The position numbers and the translations under genes were made by a program. A stretch of 64,000 bases of DNA from Phaeobacter sp. CECT 5382 (lineage in GTDB: Bacteria; Pseudomonadota; Alphaproteobacteria; Rhodobacterales; Rhodobacteraceae). The DNA lies in NCBI RefSeq assembly GCF_001457775.1, contig NZ_CYSG01000008.1, positions 124,001-188,000 of the forward strand, read 5' to 3'. Positions within the stretch are counted from its first letter, which is position 1. The number at the start of each line of letters is the position of its first letter. The notes beneath the pieces were generated by a model. It worked only from the letters and a program-made list of their open reading frames with translations, was not told the DNA's origin and searched no databases. This document shows positions 9,886 through 18,976 of the stretch, piece by piece.

Positions 9886-10593
9886 ATGCGCATGGAATTT
9901 TCAACACCCCTGATCCGCGCCACCCTGATCCGCCGGTACAAGCGCTTTCTGGCCGATTGCTGCCTCGAAGACGGGCGGGAAATCACTGCCCATTGTGCCA
10001 ATCCCGGCTCGATGATGGGGCTGGCTGAGCCCGGCATGACGGTCTGGCTGGAACCCAATGATGACCCCAAGAAAAAGCTGAAATACGGTTGGCGCCTTGT
10101 CGAACACGATGATGGACACTTTACTGGCGTTGACACGTCAGTGCCCAATCGTGCGCTCAAGACTGCGCTGATGGCCCGCGAGATCCCTGAACTGGCAGCA
10201 TATGAGACGGTGCGCCCCGAAATGAAATACGGCGACAAAAGCCGCATTGATTTCCTGCTAACGCAAGATGGCCTGCCAGATTGCTATGTCGAGGTCAAAA
10301 GCGTGACCCTGTCGCGTGAGAAAGGTCTGGCGGAATTTCCCGACAGCGTGACGGCGCGCGGCACCAAACATCTGGGGGAGCTGGTCAAGATGGTGGATGC
10401 CGGACACCGGGCGGTGATGTTCTATCTGATCCAGCGCACCGACTGCAGCCGCTTTGCTCTCGCCCGTGACATAGACCCCACCTATGCCGCCGCCTTTGAG
10501 AGAGCGCAACAGGCCGGGGTAGAGCGCCTGATCTACGCAACCGAGATTTCACCACAGGCAATCACCATCGGCCAGCCCCTGCCGCCCGCCTGA
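9886..10593 (+). CDS. sfsA: SfsA DNA/RNA nuclease-family protein
   Basis: Protein of 235 residues. Diagnostic blocks are RRYKRFLADCCLEDGREITA, HCANPGSMMGL, NRALKTALMAREIPELAAYE, PEMKYGDKSRIDFLL and YVEVKSVTLSREKGLAEFPD. The DFLL/EVKS pair belongs to the PD-(D/E)XK nuclease-like core. E. coli SfsA was first described as a sugar fermentation stimulation protein and later as a sugar non-specific nuclease. No strong ribosome site is visible; ATG at 9886 or 9892 could be used. It diverges from the CinA-type gene and is followed by map on the same strand. Confidence 0.93.
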   Translation: MRMEFSTPLIRATLIRRYKRFLADCCLEDGREITAHCANPGSMMGLAEPGMTVWLEPNDDPKKKLKYGWRLVEHDDGHFTGVDTSVPNRALKTALMAREIPELAAYETVRPEMKYGDKSRIDFLLTQDGLPDCYVEVKSVTLSREKGLAEFPDSVTARGTKHLGELVKMVDAGHRAVMFYLIQRTDCSRFALARDIDPTYAAAFERAQQAGVERLIYATEISPQAITIGQPLPPA

Positions 10594-10736
10594 ACCGTCC
10601 GTAAAATGACGCGTCCCGCGCACGTCAGGCCGCAAGCCGCGCGATTGCAGACTGGATTTACCGGGCCACCTCTGGTTCTTTGAACCAAATCCGCTTACAT
10701 AGCCTCGTAAGACACAAGCCTACGGAGCCCAGCTTG

Positions 10737-11546
10737 ATGAGATCGAAAGACGGCCGCACCACCAAAGACGGTATTCGCATTTACCAGGACGCCGATTTTG
10801 CCGGCATGCATGTTGCTGGCAAGCTGGCAGCACAGATCCTTGATGACATTGCCCAGCATGTCTTTCCGGGGCAGACCACCGGCGAGATCGACCGGATCAT
10901 AACCAATATGGTTGATGAGGCCGGCGCAAAATCTGCCACCATCGGATACAAGGGCTATCAGCACGCCAGCTGCATCTCGGTGAACCATGTGGTCTGTCAT
11001 GGTATCCCCAGCGACAAGAAGCTCAAGGATGGCGATATCCTTAACATCGATGTCACGGTGATCGTGGACGGCTGGTTCGGCGACACCTCTCGCATGTTTG
11101 TGGCCGGTAAACTATCGCGCAAATCTGAACGCCTGATCCAGGTCACCCATGATAGCCTGATGAAAGGCATCGAGGCGGTGAAGCCCGGCAATACCTTTGG
11201 TGACATCGGCCACGCGATCCAATCCTATGCGGAAAGCCAGCGCATGAGCGTCGTGCGCGACTTCTGTGGCCACGGTCTGGGGCTAGTCTTTCACGCCCCC
11301 CCGAACGTGCTGCACTATGGTCGCCCCGGTACTGGCCCCAAGCTGGAAGAGGGCATGTTCTTTACCATCGAACCCATGATCAATCTGGGGCGGCCTGAGA
11401 CAAAGATTCTTGCCGATGAATGGACGGCCGTAACCCGCGACAAATCACTGTCTGCACAGTTTGAACACTCCATTGGCGTGACTGCGGATGGCTTCGACAT
11501 CTTTACCCTGTCGCCCGCCGGAACGTTCCACCCGACCTACGGGTAA
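10737..11546 (+). CDS. map: Type I methionine aminopeptidase
   Basis: Removes the initiator methionine from nascent proteins. The protein has 269 residues against 264 in E. coli. The metal ligands are visible: two Asp in NIDVTVIVDGWFGDTSRMF, His in GHGLGLVFH, Glu in FTIEPMI and Glu in SAQFEHSIGV. VVCHGIPSDKKLKDGDILNI is also typical. ATG at 10737 was chosen because GGAG lies 9 bases upstream and the family begins near here. The gene stands alone after sfsA, with a clear bidirectional terminator downstream at 11572. Confidence 0.95.
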   Translation: MRSKDGRTTKDGIRIYQDADFAGMHVAGKLAAQILDDIAQHVFPGQTTGEIDRIITNMVDEAGAKSATIGYKGYQHASCISVNHVVCHGIPSDKKLKDGDILNIDVTVIVDGWFGDTSRMFVAGKLSRKSERLIQVTHDSLMKGIEAVKPGNTFGDIGHAIQSYAESQRMSVVRDFCGHGLGLVFHAPPNVLHYGRPGTGPKLEEGMFFTIEPMINLGRPETKILADEWTAVTRDKSLSAQFEHSIGVTADGFDIFTLSPAGTFHPTYG

Positions 11547-11571
11547 ACCCAAAGCACCCATCAAAAAGACA

Positions 11572-11598
11572 AAAGCCCCGACCTCTGGCTGGGGCTTT
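11572..11598. terminator. Bidirectional terminator between map and the HAD gene
   Basis: AAAGCCCC (11572-11579) pairs with GGGGCTTT (11591-11598) across an 11-base loop. A-rich and T-rich flanks on both sides suit termination of the two convergent genes. Confidence 0.82.
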
Positions 11599-11625
11599 GT
11601 TGTTTCTACCATATCCCTGTCTGGT

Positions 11626-12288
11626 TCAGAAACCGATCAAGCTAGGGACGTCGGACATGGCGGAAAATACCTCGGCACCCTCTGCGGCAAGCGTTCGACC
11701 GCCCCCTTCAGGCGCGAATCCTAAACAGCGCATACCTGCACGCGCCGCCGCCATGGCGCCGGTTGCGCTGTCTTCCACCACCAGGCAATCGCGGGCCTGA
11801 ACACCAAAATGGCTGGCCGCCGCCAGGAATAGCCCCGGGTCGGGCTTTGCCACGCCCAAGGCATGTGCCGAAAACATCCCCGTTGGATGAAACCGCTGCC
11901 ACAGTCCGTTTTGCCCCAGCGTGATCCGCATCTTGTCTTCACTACCGTTGGAGGCCACGCAGGCTGGTATTTGCTCGTGATCCAGCAGGGCCAGCAGATC
12001 CGTCACGCCCGGCATTAAATCCACGCCTGCCTTCAGGGCAGCATAGGTCTCTGCATAGATTTCATCCACCCAGCCATCGTGCAGATCGGCCCCCAAAGCG
12101 ATGGCCTTCTGCATCACACCGGTCATCGTGCCACCGACAAACAGCTCCATCGAGCGTTCCAGGGTCAGTTCCAGCCCGTGACCGGCGAGATTGTCGACCA
12201 GGGCCTGGTTCGAGACCCGTTCGCTGTCAACCAGCACCCCGTCGCAATCAAAGATGATCAGCTGTGGCGTCGGAAAAGTCGTAGGCAT
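11626..12288 (-). CDS. HAD-superfamily phosphatase (subfamily IA)
   Basis: Probable sugar or metabolite phosphatase of 220 residues. Motif I is LIIFDCDGVLVDSE at the N-terminus, motif II is ACVASNGS near 110, and motif III/IV are KPDPGLFLAAASHFG and CLVVEDSATGAMAAARAGM. The alpha-helical cap lies at about 20-90. This layout is shared by 6-phosphogluconate phosphatase, beta-phosphoglucomutase and phosphoglycolate phosphatase, so the substrate is open. ATG at 12288 is preceded by AGGAT; the open frame runs further upstream but without family similarity. It lies 113 bp downstream of rsmD and converges with map. Confidence 0.86.
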   Translation of the reverse strand: MPTTFPTPQLIIFDCDGVLVDSERVSNQALVDNLAGHGLELTLERSMELFVGGTMTGVMQKAIALGADLHDGWVDEIYAETYAALKAGVDLMPGVTDLLALLDHEQIPACVASNGSEDKMRITLGQNGLWQRFHPTGMFSAHALGVAKPDPGLFLAAASHFGVQARDCLVVEDSATGAMAAARAGMRCLGFAPEGGGRTLAAEGAEVFSAMSDVPSLIGF

Positions 12289-12401
12289 GTCGATAGATCC
12301 TGTGGCAAAGCTCCATTCCTCTGCCCCCACTCTGCCCCGGTCTATTTTTCGATGCAAACCTTACCCCGGTACAAAGTCGCCCGCACGGGTACTGACCTGT
12401 T

Positions 12402-12962
12402 TCAGCTTGAAACAACACGCAACATCAGAGTGATATGGCTGTCGCCATATTTGCGCGTGTCACGCGGCACATACCCATCCGGTGGGGACATCGGTGCGTT
12501 CTCTTCCCAGATAATCAGCGCATCCTCAGCAATCCAGCCGCCTGCCTCTGCTGCCTTTAGGGCTTTTCCCCCCAGAGCCTTGCCATAGGGAGGGTCCAGA
12601 AAAACCACATCATAAGGCGCGCCCGGGTTGTCCCCCAGCTTCAGAGCATTGCGCCTTAGCAGTGTCGCGGCATCCCCTGCACGGCAGAGGTCGATATTCT
12701 TGGCAATGAGCCCCTGCGACACACGCCCATCATCGACAAATGTCACGCTCTCAGCCCCACGCGACAGGGCCTCAAGGCCAAGTGCACCCGTGCCGGCAAA
12801 CAGATCCAGCACCCGCATGCCTTCAAAATCGACCTGATGCGCCAAAACGTTAAACAGGCTTTCGCGCACTCGGTCAGTTGTCGGGCGCAGATGTGCGCCC
12901 GCATCGCCCTTACCAAGCGCTGCAAGCGCACGGCCGCGAAAATCTCCGGCGATGATTCTCAC
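12402..12962 (-). CDS. rsmD: 16S rRNA (guanine-966-N2)-methyltransferase RsmD
   Basis: S-adenosylmethionine-dependent enzyme that methylates G966 of 16S rRNA. The protein has 186 residues. MRIIAGDFRGRALAALG and LRPTTDRVRESLFNVL are RsmD hallmarks. The SAM loop is VLDLFAGTGALGLEALSRGA, and the catalytic motif is VFLDPPYGK. The start is GTG at 12962, overlapping the upstream oxidoreductase stop as GTGA, so the two are probably cotranslated. A functional link between the two is not obvious. Confidence 0.93.
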   Translation of the reverse strand: MRIIAGDFRGRALAALGKGDAGAHLRPTTDRVRESLFNVLAHQVDFEGMRVLDLFAGTGALGLEALSRGAESVTFVDDGRVSQGLIAKNIDLCRAGDAATLLRRNALKLGDNPGAPYDVVFLDPPYGKALGGKALKAAEAGGWIAEDALIIWEENAPMSPPDGYVPRDTRKYGDSHITLMLRVVSS

Positions 12963-14170
12963 GATTTTAGCAGCGGCTTCAGATCCGCCGTGACATCCGC
13001 AACCACAGATTTATCAGCCGTTTTGCCCATGTCGATCAGCCGCTTGCCAACCATATAGGCGCGTGGGTCATTCATCGCATCCACAGCAACCAATTGATCG
13101 CCCTTGTAGTACCAAAATGAGGTGCTGCGCCCTTCATCAGCGCGAGTGACCACATTATCAAAGCCTGTGTTCAATCCCGCAATCTGCAGTTTCACGTCAT
13201 ACTGATCAGACCAGAACCAAGGGGTCGCAACATAATCTTTGGCGGCACCCATCATGTTCTGTGCGACGACCTCTGCCTGATCAATGGCATTGGGCACGCT
13301 TTCGAGCCGGATGCGACCGCCCTTATAGGGGAAAGAGGCGCAATCGCCCGCCGACCAGACAGAGGCATCCGAAGTGCGCCCTTGCGCGTCGGTCTTGATG
13401 CCATTGTCCAGCTCAAGCCCGGCCAGTTCCGCCAGCTGTGTTCCCGGCGTGATGCCCACGCCCACAACGACAAAGTCCACATCAAGCGTTGAGCCATCAC
13501 CCAGAACCGCACGTTTCACTTGCCCGCCTTCGCCCTCGAGCCGCTCCAGACCAGTGCCTTCGCGAATTTCGACGCCATGTTCTGCGTGCAGCGCGCGGAA
13601 ATAGTCAGAGGTTTCCGTCGCGGCGACCCGTTGTAGGATGCGATCGCCCATCTCGACCAGCGTCACCTTGACTCCGCGTTTGGCACAAACCGCTGCGGCC
13701 TCCAGCCCGATATAGCCGCCACCGACAATCAGTGCGCGCTTGCCTTCGCTCACATGTGGCGCCATGGCATCCACATCCTCAAGGCTGCGCACCACAAAGA
13801 CACCGCCCAGATCACCCCCGATGGCTGCAGGCAAATGGCGCGGGTCGGATCCGGTGGTCAACGCCAGCTGGTCATAGGTAATCACCTCATCGCCGATGCT
13901 CACGGTCTTGGCAGCAGGATCAATCGCTGTAACACGGCTGCCCAGTCGCAAGGTGATGTTGTTGTCCGCATAAAAACTCTCGGGGCGCAGAAACAGGCGT
14001 TCCAGCTCCATCTCGCCCAGAAGATAGGCCTTGGACAGCGGTGGGCGCTGATAGGGCAGAGCCGTTTCAGCACCGATCAGAGTGATTTCTCCGTCAAAGC
14101 CATCCTTGCGCAGCTTTGCCACCAGCGACGATCCCGCCTGCCCTGCCCCGATCACAACGATATGACTCAT
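12959..14170 (-). CDS. FAD-dependent ferredoxin/rubredoxin reductase-type oxidoreductase
   Basis: NAD(P)H-dependent reductase of 403 residues. The FAD loop MSHIVVIGAGQAGSSLVAKL opens the protein, followed by LPYQRPPLSKAYLLGE. The NAD(P) loop is RALIVGGGYIGLEAAAVCAK near 145, and TSDASVWSAGDCASFP holds the second FAD motif. A reductase C-terminal domain follows (PWFWSDQYDVKLQIAGLNTG). Relatives supply electrons to cytochrome P450s, dioxygenases or ferredoxins. No such partner lies nearby, so the acceptor is unknown. ATG at 14170 follows AAGGGG. It diverges from the peroxiredoxin gene. Confidence 0.88.
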   Translation of the reverse strand: MSHIVVIGAGQAGSSLVAKLRKDGFDGEITLIGAETALPYQRPPLSKAYLLGEMELERLFLRPESFYADNNITLRLGSRVTAIDPAAKTVSIGDEVITYDQLALTTGSDPRHLPAAIGGDLGGVFVVRSLEDVDAMAPHVSEGKRALIVGGGYIGLEAAAVCAKRGVKVTLVEMGDRILQRVAATETSDYFRALHAEHGVEIREGTGLERLEGEGGQVKRAVLGDGSTLDVDFVVVGVGITPGTQLAELAGLELDNGIKTDAQGRTSDASVWSAGDCASFPYKGGRIRLESVPNAIDQAEVVAQNMMGAAKDYVATPWFWSDQYDVKLQIAGLNTGFDNVVTRADEGRSTSFWYYKGDQLVAVDAMNDPRAYMVGKRLIDMGKTADKSVVADVTADLKPLLKS

Positions 14171-14269
14171 TTGGCCCCTTGCCTCCCGCACTAATTCTGG
14201 TCTCCTGTTGCGGCGACCCTATAGGGGCCAAGAACCAAAACGCAATCACCACAAGAGAGGAAACGCGCA

Positions 14270-14758
14270 ATGATTTCAGCAGGAGAGAAACTACCGGATG
14301 CAACCCTGACCGTGATGGGCGCAGAAGGGCCTGCCCAGGTCCAGATGGCAGACAAGGTAACAGGCCGTAAAGTCGCGATATTTGCCGTTCCCGGCGCCTT
14401 TACTCCGACCTGTAATTCCGCCCATGTGCCGAGTTTTATCCGAACCAAGGATCAGTTTTTTGCGAAGGGCGTGGACGAGATCATCTGCATTTCCGCCAAT
14501 GACCCCTTTGTCATGCACGCCTGGGGTGAGGCCACCGGTGCCAATGCCGCGGGCATCACCATGCTGGCGGATGCTGAAAGTGCCTTTACCGACGCCATCG
14601 GCATGCGCTTTGATGCGCCGCCTGCTGGCCTCATTGGCCGCTCGCTGCGTTACGCTATGCTGGTCGAAGACGGAGTTGTGACGCTGCTGAACATGGAAGA
14701 AAATCCTGGCCAGTGCGAACTTTCCGCAGGCGAGGGCCTGCTGGACGCCATGGGCTAG
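14270..14758 (+). CDS. Peroxiredoxin (Prx5/type II family)
   Basis: Thiol peroxidase of 162 residues. The peroxidatic cysteine sits in PGAFTPTCNSAHVPSF near residue 49. VDEIICISANDPFVMHAWGE and MLADAESAFTDAIGMRFDAP are typical of the Prx5 group. A second cysteine in NPGQCELSAGEGLL near 150 may resolve the oxidised form. It removes hydrogen peroxide and organic peroxides using glutathione or thioredoxin. The ribosome site GAGAGGAAA precedes ATG 14270. A 10-bp palindrome CCCTATAGGG (14217-14226) lies in the divergent promoter shared with the FAD reductase. Confidence 0.92.
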   Translation: MISAGEKLPDATLTVMGAEGPAQVQMADKVTGRKVAIFAVPGAFTPTCNSAHVPSFIRTKDQFFAKGVDEIICISANDPFVMHAWGEATGANAAGITMLADAESAFTDAIGMRFDAPPAGLIGRSLRYAMLVEDGVVTLLNMEENPGQCELSAGEGLLDAMG

Positions 14759-14767
14759 GCAATCGCG

Positions 14768-14796
14768 GGGCTGTGCGGGAAACCCTCGCACAGCCC
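14768..14796. terminator. Hairpin between peroxiredoxin and pterin dehydratase genes
   Basis: GGGCTGTGCG (14768-14777) pairs perfectly with CGCACAGCCC (14787-14796) across a 9-base loop. It sits between two convergent stop codons. No T-run follows on either strand. Confidence 0.6.
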
Positions 14797-14823
14797 TGTG
14801 CAATCGGGCTTGTTGCAACCCTG

Positions 14824-15117
14824 TTAGATCAGGCTGTCCATCTTGCGGGCCAGCTTGGCGTCCAGCGCCGAGATACCATCTACGTCATGGGTGGTCAAAA
14901 CCACCGTGACACGGTTGTAAGTATTGCTCCATTCCGGGTGGTGGTTCCATTTTTCAGCCCAGAGCGCAGCCTGTGTCATCCAGCCGAAGGCTTCGACAAA
15001 ACTGTCAAATTGATAGGTCTTGGTCATGGCATCACGTCCTTCAACCATTTCCCAGCCGCTTTGAAACAGCGGATCCAGCAGCGGGCCGCGCGTGGCCTCG
15101 GATAGTTTTTCTGTCAT
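14824..15117 (-). CDS. 4a-hydroxytetrahydrobiopterin dehydratase (PCD)
   Basis: Small enzyme of 97 residues that recycles the oxidised pterin made by phenylalanine hydroxylase. The signature [17 protein letters not shown] and the C-terminal [20 protein letters not shown] are diagnostic. [20 protein letters not shown] matches the family N-terminal region. No aromatic hydroxylase gene is in the window. The start overlaps the stop of the upstream FemAB-like gene as ATGA, so the two are cotranslated. Confidence 0.93.
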   Translation of the reverse strand: MTEKLSEATRGPLLDPLFQSGWEMVEGRDAMTKTYQFDSFVEAFGWMTQAALWAEKWNHHPEWSNTYNRVTVVLTTHDVDGISALDAKLARKMDSLI

Positions 15118-16301
15118 TCCTGTTCCTCCACCTGTGTCTTTCGAAACGGGCCATAGCTGGTCAAAACTTCCACTTCTTCGGCCACGGCAGCACGCTCCGC
15201 TTTTAGGTAGCGCGCGACCGCATCAGCAAAGCCCGGATCGCCCAGCCAATGCAGGCTGTGGGTTTCGGTCGGAAGATATCCCCGCGCCAGCTTGTGTTCG
15301 CCCTGCGCGCCAGCTTCGACCCGCGCCAGCCCCCGGGCAATGGCAAAATCGATCGCCTGATAGTAGCACATTTCAAAATGCAGGCAGGGGTGATGTTCCA
15401 GACAGCCCCAGTAGCGGCCAAACAGTGTTTCCCGCCCGATGAAATTTAGCGCCCCCGCGACGGGGTGCCCATCACGTTCAGCCAGAACCAGATGGATATC
15501 ATCAGCCAGCTCCTCATGGGCGATGGCAAAGAATTCACGCGTCAGATAGGGCGTTCCCCATTTGCGCGCGCCAGTGTCTTGATAAAAATCCCAGAATGCA
15601 TCCCAGTGTTCGGGCCGGATGTCCTCGCCGGTGTAGCTGCGGATCTCACCGCCAAAACTCTGTGCCTGAGCGCGCTCCTTGCGGATGTTCTTGCGTTTGC
15701 GCGAAGACAGCGCCGCAAGGAAGCCGTCAAAATCGGCATAGCCTTCGTTCAGCCAGTGAAACTGCTGACTGACACGGGGCAGCAGGCCAAGTTCTGCCCC
15801 GATCCGCGCCTCTTCCTCGGTGCAAAAGGTCACATGCAACGACGAGACCTGATTGTCCGCCGCCAGCTGTACCGCGCCTTGTACCAGTGCTGATTGCCCG
15901 ATCGCCTCAAATCCGGGTCGCACCAACAGTCGCCGCCCCGTGGCCGGGGTGAAGGGCACCGCGATCTGCAGTTTCGGGTAGTAACGACCGCCAGCCTGCT
16001 CAAAGGCATGAGCCCAGTTGTGATCAAAGATGTATTCGCCCTGGCTGTGGTTTTTCGCATAAAGCGGTGCGCAGGCGATCAAAACGCCTTCGCGGTAGGC
16101 GGTCAGATATTGCGGCTGCCAGCCGGTTCCTGCCCCAACTGATCCACTGTCTTCCAGCGCTGACAAAAACCGATGAGTGGTAAAGGGATCAAGAGGCCGT
16201 CCGCCATCCGTGGTTTCGGGGCAAGCGCAGGCATCCCAGTCCCCTGCCGCGATCTGCGAAAGGGACCCAAGTACGCGAATTTCAACCGGTTTCTGATCCA
16301 T
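15114..16301 (-). CDS. FemAB/GNAT-like acyltransferase (COG3146, DUF482)
   Basis: Protein of 395 residues. [20 protein letters not shown] near 200 and [20 protein letters not shown] with [19 protein letters not shown] near 330-350 are the conserved blocks of this FemAB-like family. The fold is a double GNAT, proposed to transfer acyl or aminoacyl groups, possibly in envelope synthesis, but no substrate is proven. The start codon lies 45 bp after the GDPD stop region on the same strand order (RidA, GDPD, this gene, PCD), so all four could form one leftward transcript. Confidence 0.86.
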   Translation of the reverse strand: MDQKPVEIRVLGSLSQIAAGDWDACACPETTDGGRPLDPFTTHRFLSALEDSGSVGAGTGWQPQYLTAYREGVLIACAPLYAKNHSQGEYIFDHNWAHAFEQAGGRYYPKLQIAVPFTPATGRRLLVRPGFEAIGQSALVQGAVQLAADNQVSSLHVTFCTEEEARIGAELGLLPRVSQQFHWLNEGYADFDGFLAALSSRKRKNIRKERAQAQSFGGEIRSYTGEDIRPEHWDAFWDFYQDTGARKWGTPYLTREFFAIAHEELADDIHLVLAERDGHPVAGALNFIGRETLFGRYWGCLEHHPCLHFEMCYYQAIDFAIARGLARVEAGAQGEHKLARGYLPTETHSLHWLGDPGFADAVARYLKAERAAVAEEVEVLTSYGPFRKTQVEEQE

Positions 16302-16346
16302 CAGCTCTCCCCGCTGCGATAGTATTTGGGCAGCACAGCCCTGGGA

Positions 16347-17120
16347 TCAACCCAGCAAAGGCGAAAGATACTTCTCAAAAGTGACATTGTCGGCCCATTG
16401 CCGCGCTTCCGCCTCAGCCTTGAGCGATTTCACCGTCCAGCATAGCACCGGCACTCCTGCAGAGCGCAGCTCCTGCACCCGGGGGCGCACCAGGTCCGCG
16501 ACCTCGTGACTGATAAAGCTAGACTGACTGCTGTCGAAATCAGGAATATCGCGCAGCCGGTCGCAGATGGATGCAGGCACCGGAATCCAGTCTTCGGGAT
16601 CATATGAACTGGTCACCAAGCCTCGGGCGATATCCGGTGCATGCTGCGCCAGTGCCGCCACCGAATGTGGATTAAACGACATCAACGCCACCGGCCCCTG
16701 ATAACCCTGCAATACCGCGGCCGTTGCCTGTTCCAGCGTGCCGACATCTGGCCCCAAATTGCCATCCTGATCCTTGGTTTCAATCAACACAGGCACCCGC
16801 CCCGCAACCAGATCAAGGACCTCTGCCAGACTGGGAATGGTTTCACCATTGCCGCCGCGCAGCCCGATCTGCGCCAGCTCGGCCTGGGTCTTGGTGCGGA
16901 TAGCACCTGTCGCCTCGGCTAAACGCTCCAGCGCGTAGTCATGAAACACCATCGGACAGCCATCCCGGGACAGCTGCAAATCGATTTCGATGGCATAGCC
17001 CGCCTTGATCGCCGCGCGAATGGCCGCGCGGCTGTTTTCGGGTCGCCCATCAGCCACATCATGGAGGGCGCGATGCGCCACTGGGATGGACAGAAACGGG
17101 GCAGGAAGTTCTGGGATCAT
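16347..17120 (-). CDS. Glycerophosphodiester phosphodiesterase
   Basis: Hydrolyses glycerophosphodiesters from membrane lipids to glycerol 3-phosphate and an alcohol. The protein has 257 residues. The catalytic set is VAHRALHDVADGRPENS near 14-30, AIEIDLQLSRDGCPMVFHDY near 42-62 and PVLIETKD near 109. The C-terminal GVPVLCWTVKSLKAEAEA closes the TIM barrel. No signal peptide is seen, so it is probably cytoplasmic. ATG at 17120 overlaps the RidA stop as ATGA. Choline- or ethanolamine-containing deacylated lipids are plausible substrates given the PmtA/PssA genes elsewhere in the window. Confidence 0.9.
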   Translation of the reverse strand: MIPELPAPFLSIPVAHRALHDVADGRPENSRAAIRAAIKAGYAIEIDLQLSRDGCPMVFHDYALERLAEATGAIRTKTQAELAQIGLRGGNGETIPSLAEVLDLVAGRVPVLIETKDQDGNLGPDVGTLEQATAAVLQGYQGPVALMSFNPHSVAALAQHAPDIARGLVTSSYDPEDWIPVPASICDRLRDIPDFDSSQSSFISHEVADLVRPRVQELRSAGVPVLCWTVKSLKAEAEARQWADNVTFEKYLSPLLG

Positions 17121-17575
17121 TTGATCTGGAACACCGCATCGATTTCCACCGCCACGCCCAATGGCAACGACGGCGAACTGACGGCAGACCGCGCGTGACG
17201 ACCCCGTTCACCAAGGGCCGCAACCAGAAAATCGGATGCCCCGTTGACCACCTGCGGCTGCTGGGTGAAATCTGCGGTGGAGTTGACAAATGCCCCCAGT
17301 TTGACCACTCGCACTAGGCGCTCCAGATCGCCATCACAGGCAGCTTTGAGCTGTGCCAGTAGCGAAATAGCACAGCGTTTCGCAGCCGCCTCGCCTGCCG
17401 CGACATCCATATCATGGCCCAGCGTGCCGGTGATCAGACCATTTTCGTCCGCAGAGATCTGCCCCGAAACATAGACCATATCGCCTGTCACCACGAAGGG
17501 AACATAATTGGCCGCCGGGGCCGGGGCTTCGGGAAGGGTGACACCCAGTTCCTGCAGTTTAGCTTCGATGCTCAT
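17117..17575 (-). CDS. RidA-family protein
   Basis: Protein of 152 residues of the YjgF/RidA group, whose members deaminate reactive enamines and imines. Blocks are VPFVVTGDMVYVSGQISADE, VVKLGAFVNSTADFTQQPQV, VNGASDFLVAALGERGRHAR and PLGVAVEIDAVFQIK. The arginine in RHARSAV sits where RidA binds the substrate carboxylate. This longer subgroup (about 150 residues, not 128) is common in Rhodobacterales. It overlaps the GDPD gene by 4 bp and leads the leftward operon. Confidence 0.9.
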   Translation of the reverse strand: MSIEAKLQELGVTLPEAPAPAANYVPFVVTGDMVYVSGQISADENGLITGTLGHDMDVAAGEAAAKRCAISLLAQLKAACDGDLERLVRVVKLGAFVNSTADFTQQPQVVNGASDFLVAALGERGRHARSAVSSPSLPLGVAVEIDAVFQIK

Positions 17576-17671
17576 AGTCGCACTCCTTTGCGCCGGATTT
17601 GGCCGCGACGCTAGCGCCGATGCACGGCCACGAAAAGAGCAAATGCGCAGGTTTTGCGCGTGCCTGCGCCG

Positions 17672-18976
17672 CTAGTCCTCGCGGAAGGCTTTGACGAAGT
17701 AATCCGCCAGTGGTTTGATCAGATAGGCAATCGGAGACCTCTCTGCCGTGCGGATGTAGCTTTCCACCGGCATACCCGGAATCAGAACCGTCCCCAACGG
17801 CAGCCGTGCGGCCTCACCTGGTTTCATCTCGATCTCGGCCCGGTAGTAAGACATCCGGGTGTTTGCGTCCTCAAAGGCATCTGCCGAGACCTGCACCACG
17901 GTGCCAAACAGATCCGGCGTATTGCGCTGGTCCAGCGCAGAAAACCGCAGCGTGACTTCCTGTCCCAGAAAAATCTGATCAATATCTGTCGGCACCACCT
18001 GCGCCGCGATGACCAATGGCCTGTCCTGCGGCACCAAGTAAAGCACCGGCTCGGCTGGGCGGATCACGGAACGGGGTGTGTGTACCTGCAAATCATAGAC
18101 GATACCGGACACTGGCGCGGTGATATCGAGCCGGTCGAGACGCTCCAGTACCGCTCTGCGATTTTCAGCCAGCTCCAGCTCCTGGTATCGCAGATCGCGC
18201 AGCCGGGTGATCGCCTCTTCGCGCCGGGACGTGCCCAGTTTCAGGATTTCGATCTCAATCTCGGTAATGCGGCCGCGCGCCTGTGCCTCGGTGGCGACTA
18301 GCTCTCCCAGCGTGCCACTCAGGTTGGCTTCGGTGCGACGCAGATTGAGCACGGTCCCCGCCTGCGCCAACCCCCGGTCCAGCAGCGTGACCTGATTTTC
18401 CAGCTCTTCGCCAATCAACTCCAACTGTAATCGCGAAGAATCCTGCTGCGCCTTGACGCCAGTGATTTGGTCGCGGGTCTGGGCGCGGCGTTTCTCTAAT
18501 TGTTCGATCTCGCGGGCGATAGATTCGCCACGAGCAACGAACAAACGCCGCTGTCCTTCCATCAGGTCCCGAATTTCCGGACGCTGGCTGGCCAGTCCAA
18601 CCAACTCCGGATCAAAGCTCAGCCCTTCCCTCCCGTCACGCTCGGCTTCAAGCCTGCCACGCCGCGCCATCATCTCAAAAAGCTGCCCCTCGATAATGGC
18701 AAGCTGGGAACGCAACTCCTGCGCGTCCAGACGCAGTAGCACCGCCCCCTTGGCGACCGTGTCTCCTTCATCGACAAGAATATCTGCGACGATCCCGCCA
18801 TCCAGATGCTGAACGACCTGACGATTACGATCAACTTCGATCCGCCCAGAAGCGACGACAGCACCTGAGATCGAGGAAAACACGCCCCAGCCGCCAAAAC
18901 CGCCGAGCAGTACCAAAAGCCCGAACACGCCGATCAGCAGCGGGCGGCGCGCTGGCCAATCCGTCTCGACGCTCAT
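17672..18976 (-). CDS. HlyD-family type I secretion adaptor subunit
   Basis: Periplasmic membrane-fusion protein of 434 residues. One N-terminal membrane helix (residues 12-33) is followed by [20 protein letters not shown], a lipoyl/barrel half, a long coiled coil at about 90-270, then [20 protein letters not shown] and the closing barrel. The C-terminus [20 protein letters not shown] is the classical HlyD signature. It links the inner-membrane ABC exporter to an outer-membrane channel. ATG overlaps the ABC gene stop by 4 bp. No TolC-type gene or RTX substrate lies in the window. Confidence 0.93.
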   Translation of the reverse strand: MSVETDWPARRPLLIGVFGLLVLLGGFGGWGVFSSISGAVVASGRIEVDRNRQVVQHLDGGIVADILVDEGDTVAKGAVLLRLDAQELRSQLAIIEGQLFEMMARRGRLEAERDGREGLSFDPELVGLASQRPEIRDLMEGQRRLFVARGESIAREIEQLEKRRAQTRDQITGVKAQQDSSRLQLELIGEELENQVTLLDRGLAQAGTVLNLRRTEANLSGTLGELVATEAQARGRITEIEIEILKLGTSRREEAITRLRDLRYQELELAENRRAVLERLDRLDITAPVSGIVYDLQVHTPRSVIRPAEPVLYLVPQDRPLVIAAQVVPTDIDQIFLGQEVTLRFSALDQRNTPDLFGTVVQVSADAFEDANTRMSYYRAEIEMKPGEAARLPLGTVLIPGMPVESYIRTAERSPIAYLIKPLADYFVKAFRED